Source: Actinomycetota bacterium
Lineage (GTDB): Bacteria; Actinomycetota; Thermoleophilia; Solirubrobacterales; Solirubrobacteraceae
Assembly: GCA_005888335.1 (NCBI GenBank)
Contig: VAWY01000026.1
Coordinates: 1-37,071, forward strand
DNA: 37,071 nt
Reading direction: 5' to 3'
Below are positions 1 to 6,515 of this stretch, in pieces. A model generated the notes under the pieces. It worked only from the letters and a program-made list of their open reading frames with translations. It made no database searches and was not told the DNA's origin. The translations under genes and the position numbers were made by a program. Numbering within the stretch: the stretch's first letter is position 1; each line of letters begins with the position of its first letter.

Positions 1-1187
1 AGCCCGACCTTCTGCGTGCCGGTGTACGTCCCCGGCGCCATGTCGGCGGTCAGCGTCGGGGCGACGAGGTCCTTGGTGACGGTCCGCGTGATGCCGGTCA
101 CGTCACCGCCGGCCGCGTTGAACGCCGGCGTGGCAGTGAGCGGCCCGTCGGCCAGCGTGTCGACCTGGGCCCTCGTGAAGCGCGCCGTCCAGCCCTGCTG
201 ATCGCCTCCGCCGCCGGACACGCCCTCGGCGGGGGCGGTCACCGCGGTCGTCCCGTCCGAGAGCGTGACGGTGCCAGCCGAAGCGTTCTGCGCGGCCAGG
301 CCGCTCAGCTCGAGCGCGACGTCGCCGGCGGCCTTGCCACCCAGCGCGTCGATGTTGAGCGCGCTCACGCTGGTCGCACCGACGCCGCCGTTGGGCGCCG
401 CGGGCGAGCCCTCGCAGCCGAGCGCTGGCCCCGGCGTGTCGCCGACGCCGTCCGCCATCTGCGTGTCGGCGGGCAGCGGGACGACGTGACCGAACCCGAA
501 GAGCAGCACGTCGGCGCCGAGGATCGCCGTCGCCGGGTCGGCGGCGTTGCGGTTGCGCTCGATGACAAACGGTGCGCGGAAGACCGCCGTCCAGCCATTG
601 GCGACGCCCGGCGTCCCGACGACCTGGTCCGGCATGGCGCGGAACCTGCTGGTGTTGCGGACCTCGCCGGAGCTGAGGTCGGCCAGCGGGATCGGCGTCC
701 CGTCGGCGCGCTCGGCGATGCCCTTCATCGTGATCTCGCCGTTGGCCTGCAGAACGGGCCCCTGGTCGATCCGGATGTTGTCGACCTTGACCTCGTCCGT
801 GCCGCCGTCGGCGGTGACGCGGATGATGTCGCCCGGGCGGATGTCGGGCGTGAAGCCCTCCCAGCAGTCGCCGGGCGCGGGGGCCCCCAGCGGGCCGTGG
901 TTGACCTCGAGCGCGCCACCGTCGGGCGAGTCGTTCGAATTTGCGGTGACGCTGGCGATGGTGTGGCCGTTGCGCACGACGGCAACCGTCATGGGCGTCC
1001 CGACCGTGTAGCCGAAGGCGCCGATGAAGTCGATCGTGCTGAAGACGCTGATGTTGTGGCCGGCGCGTACGCCCGCGCCGGTGATCTCCGCCTCGGCCGG
1101 CGCGGCGAGCGCGAGCGCCCCAATGGCGGTGGCAGCAAGCCCTCGGCTCCAGCGACGGCCGGCGGCCGTCTTCGTGCGATGAGTCAC
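1..1187 (-). CDS. Secreted protein with chitobiase-type C-terminal repeat (3' part outside window)
   Basis: The reading frame starts at a GTG (1187) a few bases after an AAAAGGAGC ribosome site and runs off the left edge with no stop, so only the first 395 residues are visible. Residues 1-33 form a signal peptide: basic RRWSR, a hydrophobic stretch rich in Ala/Leu, and an APAEA cleavage region. The mature part is beta-rich and Gly/Asp/Thr-rich, as in exported surface proteins. The last visible residues, with PGTYTGTQKV, match the beginning of the CHB_HEX_C (chitobiase/beta-hexosaminidase C-terminal) repeat common in actinobacterial secreted proteins. The catalytic or binding role cannot be told from this part. 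The gene lies downstream of another secreted protein on the same strand, with two hairpins between them. Confidence 0.75.
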   Translation of the reverse strand, partial: MTHRTKTAAGRRWSRGLAATAIGALALAAPAEAEITGAGVRAGHNISVFSTIDFIGAFGYTVGTPMTVAVVRNGHTIASVTANSNDSPDGGALEVNHGPLGAPAPGDCWEGFTPDIRPGDIIRVTADGGTDEVKVDNIRIDQGPVLQANGEITMKGIAERADGTPIPLADLSSGEVRNTSRFRAMPDQVVGTPGVANGWTAVFRAPFVIERNRNAADPATAILGADVLLFGFGHVVPLPADTQMADGVGDTPGPALGCEGSPAAPNGGVGATSVSALNIDALGGKAAGDVALELSGLAAQNASAGTVTLSDGTTAVTAPAEGVSGGGGDQQGWTARFTRAQVDTLADGPLTATPAFNAAGGDVTGITRTVTKDLVAPTLTADMAPGTYTGTQKVG

Positions 1188-1217
1188 GTCGCTCCTTTTG
1201 GACTGCCCGTCGTGAGC

Positions 1218-1267
1218 GATCGTGCCTTGCCGCATCCCCCTACGGGAAGCGGCAAAGCGGCACGATC
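1218..1267. promoter_or_regulatory. Long imperfect hairpin upstream of truncated secreted gene
   Basis: Arms GATCGTGCC (1218-1226) and GGCACGATC (1259-1267) pair perfectly. Inside them TTGCCGC (1227-1233) pairs with GCGGCAA (1249-1255), with a three-base bulge on one side, and TCCC/GGGA extends the stem. It lies about 30 bases before the GTG start on the transcribed side, so it would fold in the 5' leader. It could be an operator, attenuator or structured leader. It does not match a riboswitch class that I can name. Confidence 0.45.
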
Positions 1268-1354
1268 CCGGTGCGCAGATGCGCCGTGGGGCGCTGCGCG
1301 TTTCTGAAAGCCCCAGGCCGCTGGCGTACCTGGAAGGCGACCTGCTGAACGATC

Positions 1355-1387
1355 GGAGCCCGGGCCGCCTCGTCGGCCACGGGCTCC
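1355..1387 (-). terminator. Hairpin after the choice-of-anchor gene
   Basis: GGAGCCCG (1355-1362) pairs with CGGGCTCC (1380-1387), and the inner GGCC (1363-1366) pairs with GGCC (1375-1378). The stem lies about 30 bases past the stop codon of the minus-strand gene ending at 1417. There is no T-run, as is usual for high-GC actinobacteria. A terminator is the most likely role. Confidence 0.45.
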
Positions 1388-1416
1388 TTGTCCTGGCGAT
1401 CGACGGCGGGGTGCGC

Positions 1417-3174
1417 CTAGCGGATGCGCACCGTCCGCGAGCTCGTCACTCCGTAATGGTTGGTGTCCTGGCCCGCGGTCACCTGGATCTTGTAGGTACC
1501 GGCCCGAAGGGCACGGCGCGCCTTCTTGGTGCTGGGCAGGACCACGGTCAGGACGCCATCGCCGCCGACCTTGCGGACGGTCCGCGCGATCACGTGGCCG
1601 TTGCGCAGCAGGCGGGCCTTGATCACCTTGGCTCCTTCGGGGGCGAAGACGACCGCGTGGACCCCGCGGCGGCGCACCGAGCGCAGGCTCATGCGGCTGC
1701 TGACGGTCAGCGCGTCCAGTCGCAGCTTGGGCACCGTCACCGTGGGCGCGGGCGTGGTTGCGGTCCCGCTGCCCGGTGCGACGGTTCCGGTGCCGGTGAG
1801 GGGCACGCTGTGCGGGCTGCCGGCGGCGTCGCTGGCGATGTCCAGCGTTGCATTGCGGGGCCCCGACGCGCCGGGCAGGAACTTCAGACCGATCGTGCAC
1901 GTGCCGCCGGGCGCGACCGGGCGGGTGCAGGCGTTCTTTGTGATCGCGAACTCGGCGGCGTTGTCACCGGAGATCGCGGCGCCGGAGACGTTCAGCGACA
2001 CGGGACCGGTGTTGTCGACCGTCACGACGTTCTCGGGACCCGTGGTGCTGACGTTCTGGTTGAGGAAGTTCACGATGGCCGGCGAGGCGCTGAGCGCCGA
2101 TTGCCCGCCGGTGCCGCTGAGCGCGACGGTGTGGGTCGCGCCGGCATCGGTCACGTCGAGGCTCGCGCTGAGCGCCCCCGCGCTGGCGGGGGTGAAGGTC
2201 ACGGCGATCGTGCACGTCTGACCCGAGGCCAGCGTCGCGCCGGCGCAGGTGTCGGCCCCGATCGCGAAGCTCCCCGCATCCGGGCCGGAGATCGCCGTAG
2301 CGGTGATCGGCTGGCTTGGCGCGAGTCCGTTGTTCTTGATCGTCACGGTCCGGCTGACGGTCGCGCTGACTCGCTGGGTGCCGAAGTCGCCGCTCCCGGC
2401 GGCCACGAAGAAGATCGGCGCGGGTGCCCCGGCGAGCTTGCCCTCGACGGTGAACTGCGACGTCTGGATCCCGCCGAGCGGAAGGCCGGGCCCCTCCACG
2501 CGGACGAAGTTGTTCGTCGCGCCGACCACCGTATGCGGCGTCAGGCCGTTGCCGATGTAGCCCGCGGGCGGCGCGGACTCGGCGGGGTCCCACGTCAGGA
2601 AGGGGCCGATCTCGGTCCCCAGGGTGATGTCGCACGGCGTCGCGAAGCCGGCGAAGCAGCCGACCTCGTGGCGCGCCGCCGCGCGGAACCCGCCGACCAT
2701 GTTGCCGTTGGCGTCCGTCGTCCACACCGCCGTGCCGTACGGGTAGGTGAACGTGTAGGCGCTGTTGGGCTGCATGCCGCTCATCGTCACCTGCACGCGG
2801 CCGAAGGTGACCTCGGTGTCGAGGAACGCCGCCTCGATCGCGAGCTCCATATTCACAGTCTGGCCCGCGGGACCGGTCAGATCGGCCCCGACCAGCGAAT
2901 AGAACGCCTCATCGTTGGGGGCGACAGGCTCGAGGACCGGAGGGGAGATCGGGCATCCGGGATCGGCGATGCACAACTCCAGCCGCGTCCCGTTCGCGTC
3001 CTCATACCAGGCCGGGAAGCCGGTCTGCGGGTTCATCGTGCCGGTCAGCGAAAGAGCGGCCTGGGCCGGCGCGGCGAGCGCGCCGGCGGCCACCAGACCG
3101 GCCGCGAGCGCGACCAGCCGGCTCGACCGCGCCGCCCCTGTCGAGCGGCGGGACGCCGCGGTCAGCACAGACAT
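1417..3174 (-). CDS. Secreted choice-of-anchor D (HYDIN/ASPM-type repeat) protein
   Basis: This 585-residue exported protein is of unknown binding role. The chosen ATG (3174) follows AGGAGG at a ten-base spacing and is followed by a signal peptide (residues 1-38, ending near APAQA). Residues 40-250 are a Gly/Asn-rich region without a family I recognise. They are followed by two immunoglobulin-like choice-of-anchor D repeats, each with the pattern FG/FL-x-VSxT followed by ISG-D-A--FAI--C----L--G-TC-I-V-F-P. A Pro/Thr linker leads to a basic C-terminal beta domain ending in TSSRTVRIR, similar to tails on other exported proteins of this lineage. The repeats are known from cell-surface and adhesion-like proteins. 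A CTTCAT direct repeat upstream may bind a response regulator. Confidence 0.8.
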   Translation of the reverse strand: MSVLTAASRRSTGAARSSRLVALAAGLVAAGALAAPAQAALSLTGTMNPQTGFPAWYEDANGTRLELCIADPGCPISPPVLEPVAPNDEAFYSLVGADLTGPAGQTVNMELAIEAAFLDTEVTFGRVQVTMSGMQPNSAYTFTYPYGTAVWTTDANGNMVGGFRAAARHEVGCFAGFATPCDITLGTEIGPFLTWDPAESAPPAGYIGNGLTPHTVVGATNNFVRVEGPGLPLGGIQTSQFTVEGKLAGAPAPIFFVAAGSGDFGTQRVSATVSRTVTIKNNGLAPSQPITATAISGPDAGSFAIGADTCAGATLASGQTCTIAVTFTPASAGALSASLDVTDAGATHTVALSGTGGQSALSASPAIVNFLNQNVSTTGPENVVTVDNTGPVSLNVSGAAISGDNAAEFAITKNACTRPVAPGGTCTIGLKFLPGASGPRNATLDIASDAAGSPHSVPLTGTGTVAPGSGTATTPAPTVTVPKLRLDALTVSSRMSLRSVRRRGVHAVVFAPEGAKVIKARLLRNGHVIARTVRKVGGDGVLTVVLPSTKKARRALRAGTYKIQVTAGQDTNHYGVTSSRTVRIR

Positions 3175-3310
3175 AGGTGGGAGCCCTCCTGAGTGGTGAT
3201 GCCTGGACGGCGCGACGGTCGAGCGCATCTGGCGACCAGTGCGAGCGCAAGGGGGGTCCGTCGAGCCACGACCGCAACTTTGCCGCCGGTGTCCGGCCCG
3301 AGACAGAGGG

Positions 3311-3327
3311 CTTCATGAAATCTTCAT
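3311..3327 (-). promoter_or_regulatory. CTTCAT direct repeat, possible response-regulator box
   Basis: CTTCAT occurs at 3311 and again at 3322, an 11-base period. OmpR/PhoB-type regulators typically bind direct repeats at that pitch. The site lies about 140 bases before the start of the choice-of-anchor gene, and an OmpR-type regulator is encoded at 5744-6421. The assignment is an inference. Confidence 0.3.
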
Positions 3328-3361
3328 TGCCGTCGTGCAATGACTGCGCAAGAACGGCCGT

Positions 3362-3398
3362 GCGGGCGAAAGCCCTGCAAATCAGGACTTTCGCCCGC
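3362..3398 (-). terminator. Strong hairpin downstream of multicopper oxidase
   Basis: GCGGGCGAAAG (3362-3372) is perfectly complementary to CTTTCGCCCGC (3388-3398). CCTG/CAGG extends the stem inward past one mismatch, leaving loop CAAAT. It is about 65 bases past the multicopper oxidase stop on the same strand, so a terminator is likely. The remainder of 3175-3463 holds the promoter region of the choice-of-anchor gene and nothing else recognisable. Confidence 0.55.
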
Positions 3399-3463
3399 GG
3401 CGGGTGCGCGATCTTGCGCGATGTACCCAGGCCGTCTTGCGGCTTGGCGGGCTACGAGGCTGT

Positions 3464-4609
3464 CTAGGGGACGATCTCGTAGCGGGTCTGCATGCCCGCC
3501 GCGATGTGATCGTTGATGTGGCAGTGCAGCAGCCAGATGCCGGCGTCGTCGGGCTGCATGTCGGCGATCGCCATCCCGCCGGCGAGCAGCTGCAGGACGT
3601 CGGTGCGCATGCCCATGGTGGTCACCGTGTTGCCGTGGAAGTGCGGCGTGTGCAGGTCGACCTCGGTGCCGAGCGTCATCACGTACCAGCGGACGCGCTC
3701 ACCGATCTTCGCCTTCATCATCGGGCCGTTGCCGTAGACGTAGCCGTTGATGGAGTGCATGAGGTTGCTCTCCTGGAAGTCCTCGTCGTCGACGTTGACC
3801 GTGGAGGGCTTGCCCGTGAAGTGCTCGACGTTGTAGTCCAGGTAGTGGCTCTGGTTCTCGTTCATCACCGAGTAGAAGGTGATGAACTCCTTGTCGATGC
3901 CGGCGACGCTGCCGTCCGCGCGGAGCGATCCGTCGGCGTAGACGATCATCGGGCCCACCAGGCCGCTGTTGGTGTCGGCGATCTCGTCGGTGTGCGAGTG
4001 GTACATCCACATCACCGAGTTGCCGTCGTGCGGTCCCGGGCCGGCGCGCGGTGGGACCTTGTAGACGTAGGTGTAGGTCGCGCCCGGCGGGACGGCGTCG
4101 TCGTCCTTGGCCGCGCCGCTCGTGCCGTCGTTGTAGGGCGCGCCCTCCGACGACTTGTCGTACAGCACGCCGTGCGTGTGGATGCTGTACGGCTTTGAGG
4201 CGTTGTTGCGAAAGACGACCTTGATCGTGTCGCCCACCTCGGCGCGGATGACCGGGCCGAGCAGGCCGGTGTGCTCCCACTTGGGGTCCTTCGGCTTCAG
4301 CGTGCTGAAGCTGGCGTCGGTGTACTCGCGGTACAGCGCCTTGCGGTACGTGCTGCCGATGCGGTCGTCGCCGTTCGCGACGAAGACGTTCTCCTCATCG
4401 GTGAACGGCTCGCCGCTGATCATGTCCTTGCCCTGCGGCGCGTAGTCCCAGTCGACCTCGTCGGCGGCGATGTAGTACGTGCGCGTCTGGACGGTGGCGC
4501 TGCGCGCGGCCGATACGCCGCCGCCGTCGCCGACCCCGAAGAACACGAGGAAGGCTCCAGCGAGCCCCACCATCCCGACCGCCGCGACCCGTGCGGCTGT
4601 CCTCCTCAT
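3464..4609 (-). CDS. Two-domain multicopper oxidase, ceruloplasmin/hephaestin-like
   Basis: This is an exported 381-residue copper oxidase that would oxidise a metal ion or organic substrate and reduce O2 to water outside the membrane. A basic MRR start and hydrophobic segment (about 8-27) look like a signal peptide or anchor. Copper ligand motifs are complete: HTH (144-146), HSH (204-206), HTPHFHG (320-326) and HCHINDH (362-368), with Met373 as the probable type 1 axial ligand. Only two cupredoxin domains are present, so oligomerisation would be needed for a full trinuclear site, as in small laccases. The text around YYIAADEVDWDYAP and LLGPVIRAEVGDTI is strikingly like ceruloplasmin/hephaestin, hinting at ferroxidase activity (inference). 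ATG 4609 follows GGAAGGAGC; a GTG one codon upstream (4612) is also possible. The histidine kinase lies upstream on the same strand. Confidence 0.88.
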   Translation of the reverse strand: MRRTAARVAAVGMVGLAGAFLVFFGVGDGGGVSAARSATVQTRTYYIAADEVDWDYAPQGKDMISGEPFTDEENVFVANGDDRIGSTYRKALYREYTDASFSTLKPKDPKWEHTGLLGPVIRAEVGDTIKVVFRNNASKPYSIHTHGVLYDKSSEGAPYNDGTSGAAKDDDAVPPGATYTYVYKVPPRAGPGPHDGNSVMWMYHSHTDEIADTNSGLVGPMIVYADGSLRADGSVAGIDKEFITFYSVMNENQSHYLDYNVEHFTGKPSTVNVDDEDFQESNLMHSINGYVYGNGPMMKAKIGERVRWYVMTLGTEVDLHTPHFHGNTVTTMGMRTDVLQLLAGGMAIADMQPDDAGIWLLHCHINDHIAAGMQTRYEIVP

Positions 4610-4730
4610 CACATCACGCTCCTTCCAGTGTTTGCGGTGAACACGTCGATGACGCCCCCGCCTCGTGCGTGGGCTGCGTGTTCGCCGGAACGTGACCTGA
4701 TGCTCTGCGCTCCGGTGTTACGCCGGGCGC

Positions 4731-4760
4731 TTCATGTCAGACCTGTCATCCAGGTCTCAT
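4731..4760 (-). promoter_or_regulatory. Dyad with overlapping TCAT repeats upstream of multicopper oxidase
   Basis: AGACCTG (4739-4745) and CAGGTCT (4751-4757) form a perfect seven-base inverted repeat around TCATC. TTCAT, GTCAT and CTCAT occur at 4731, 4745 and 4756, the last two with an 11-base period like the box at 3311-3327. The site is between the kinase stop and the oxidase start, so it could be an operator or an intra-operon hairpin. Confidence 0.3.
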
Positions 4761-4767
4761 GCGCCGT

Positions 4768-5784
4768 TCATCCCGGCGCGAAGCCGGGCAGGCGCAGGCG
4801 CACCGCGGTGCCCTTGCCGAGCACGCTGGCGACGTCGACCCTGCCGCCATGGGCCTCGACGATCGCCTTGACGATCGGCATGCCGAGGCCCGTGCCGCCG
4901 CCGGGGTGCGGCTGGCGCGCGAAGCGCTCGAAGATGCGCGGCAGCGCCTCGGGCGCGATGCCCGTGCCGGCGTCGATGACCTCGACGACCGCCTCGGCCC
5001 CGTCGTGCAAGCCGCGCACGACGATGCGGTCGCCCGGCTGCGTCGCCTTGATCGCGTTCTCGACGACGGCGTCGAGCGCGGCGAGCAGGCGCTCCTCGTC
5101 GGCGCGCACGCTGCCCGCCGCGGGGACCTCGCAGGCCCAGTCGCGGTCGGCGGCGGCCACGCTCCAGCGCCGGACGGTCGCGGCGACCAGGGAGGGCAGC
5201 GAGACCGGCCGCACGCTGGTGAAGCGGGGGTGCTCGGCGGAGGCGAGCACGAGCAGCCGGTCGGAGATGCGCGAGAGGCGCTGCAGCTCCTCGACGATGA
5301 TGGCGACGTCCTGGCCGGCCTGGCCGTCCGCGGTCACGGCGAGCAGCTCGGCGTGCCCGCGCGCGACCGTGATCGGCGTGCGCAGCAGGTGCGAGGCGTC
5401 GCGGATGAACTCGCGCTCGCGCTCGGCGGCGGCGCGCACCTCGGCCGTCGCGACCTCGCGCCGGCGGGCGTGCCAGACCATGGCGACGAACATCGCGCTC
5501 ATCAGCGGGACCTCGGTCATCTCGTCGATGCCGTGCCCGCTGTCGAGGGCCGCGCGCAGCAGCGCGTAGCCCGTGGCCACGCCGACGACGACGAGCACCG
5601 CGGCGGTCGCCCTCGGGCGCCACACGCGGAAGCCGTAGAGGATCGTCAGGCTGACCCAGACGAAGTGGAACGGGACGGTCTGCCAGCTCTGCAGGAGCAG
5701 CATGACCGCGACGTTGGCGGCGGCGAACGCCGCCCACGCCAGCTCAGGCCAGCGCTTGGCGACGAGGGAGCGAATACCCGGCAT
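4768..5784 (-). CDS. Sensor histidine kinase
   Basis: A 338-residue membrane sensor kinase that would phosphorylate the response regulator encoded just upstream. About four hydrophobic segments (roughly 16-32, 40-54, 59-78 and 92-106) form a compact sensor without a large extracellular domain. A HisKA dimerisation helix carries the phospho-acceptor His132 in SHLLRTPIT (the usual E after H is L). The ATPase part shows the N box with Asn243 (VVENAIKA), the G1 box DAGTGI (271-276), an F box (RIFERF) and the G2 box GGGTGLGM. The start codon lies inside the 3' end of the regulator gene (41-base overlap), so the two are translated together. The signal sensed is unknown; the neighbouring copper oxidase suggests metal or envelope stress (inference). 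Confidence 0.9.
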   Translation of the reverse strand: MPGIRSLVAKRWPELAWAAFAAANVAVMLLLQSWQTVPFHFVWVSLTILYGFRVWRPRATAAVLVVVGVATGYALLRAALDSGHGIDEMTEVPLMSAMFVAMVWHARRREVATAEVRAAAEREREFIRDASHLLRTPITVARGHAELLAVTADGQAGQDVAIIVEELQRLSRISDRLLVLASAEHPRFTSVRPVSLPSLVAATVRRWSVAAADRDWACEVPAAGSVRADEERLLAALDAVVENAIKATQPGDRIVVRGLHDGAEAVVEVIDAGTGIAPEALPRIFERFARQPHPGGGTGLGMPIVKAIVEAHGGRVDVASVLGKGTAVRLRLPGFAPG

Positions 5785-6421
5785 GGCGGACGGTCTCCAC
5801 GACGGCGCGGCCCAGCTTCGCGCGGAGACGGCGGATGTAGACGTCGACGACGTTGGTGCCCGGATCGAAGCTGCAGCCCCAGACCTCCTCGAGCAGTTCG
5901 GCCCGGGTGCAGACCTCGCCCTCCTTGAGCGCGAGGTGCTTGAGCAGCAGGAACTCGCGCGAGGAGAGCGGCATGGGGCCGTCGCCGGCGTCGGCGGTGC
6001 GGCGGTGCGGGTCGAGCGTCAGACCGCCGGCGCGCAGCAGGCCGTCGGAGGTCTCCGGCCCGGGCTGGCGCAGGCGCGCCCAGACGCGGGCCACGAGCTC
6101 GGCGAGGGCGAACGGCTTGCTCAGGTAGTCGGCGGCGCCGAGCTCGAGGGCGCGGACCTTGGAGTCGACGTCCGAGAGCGCGGAGAGCACGAGCACGCGC
6201 TGCTGCGGGCGGGCCTCGATCGTCCCGCGCAGGACGCCCATGCCGTTGACGCCGGGCATGAGCAGGTCGAGCACGACGAGGTCGTAGCGCCCCGAGCGAG
6301 CCATCTCGAGTCCGCGCGCGCCGTCGGTCGCGCTGTCGACGGCGAGGCCGTTGGCGGACAGCGCGCGGGAGACGAAGTCGGCGATCTTCGGCTCGTCGTC
6401 GATGACGAGAACCCGTGGCAT
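5744..6421 (-). CDS. OmpR/PhoB-family response regulator
   Basis: A 225-residue DNA-binding regulator, partner of the kinase that overlaps its 3' end. The receiver domain has the acidic pocket IDDE (7-10), phospho-acceptor Asp52 in VVLDLLMPG, Ser80 at the switch position and Lys102 in LSKPF. A linker of about 15 residues leads to a winged-helix Trans_reg_C domain with LSSREFLLLKHL, the recognition helix region NVVDVYIRRLRAKLG and the terminal hairpin VETVRHAGYSL. ATG 6421 gives the usual MPRVLVIDDE beginning; an in-frame ATG four codons upstream (6433) is possible. Neither has a clear ribosome site. The gene is divergent from the BNR protein, with an 82-base region between that holds a direct repeat. 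Confidence 0.92.
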   Translation of the reverse strand: MPRVLVIDDEPKIADFVSRALSANGLAVDSATDGARGLEMARSGRYDLVVLDLLMPGVNGMGVLRGTIEARPQQRVLVLSALSDVDSKVRALELGAADYLSKPFALAELVARVWARLRQPGPETSDGLLRAGGLTLDPHRRTADAGDGPMPLSSREFLLLKHLALKEGEVCTRAELLEEVWGCSFDPGTNVVDVYIRRLRAKLGRAVVETVRHAGYSLPRRQALA

Positions 6422-6440
6422 GGCTGTGGACATCGTCGGC

Positions 6441-6478
6441 AAGATCAGCGCACGGGTTAAGCGAAGATCGCGCACGGC
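6441..6478. promoter_or_regulatory. Direct repeat between divergent regulator and BNR gene
   Basis: AAGATCAGCGCACGG (6441-6455) is repeated as AAGATCGCGCACGG (6464-6477) with one base missing, a 23-base pitch. It occupies most of the short gap between two divergent genes. It may be an autoregulatory site for the response regulator, but this is unproven. Confidence 0.3.
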
Positions 6479-6515
6479 GCTTGCACAAACCCGCAACGGA
6501 CGCGAGAGTCGGCGC

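Noticed and set aside
1188..1416. Riboswitch (c-di-GMP or other) upstream of the first gene
   Set aside because: A strong hairpin exists, but no known riboswitch core sequence could be matched by eye.
1222..3192. 656-codon plus frame opposite the choice-of-anchor gene
   Set aside because: Minus strand has signal peptide, ribosome site and repeats; plus translation is Arg/Gly/Ala-rich noise.
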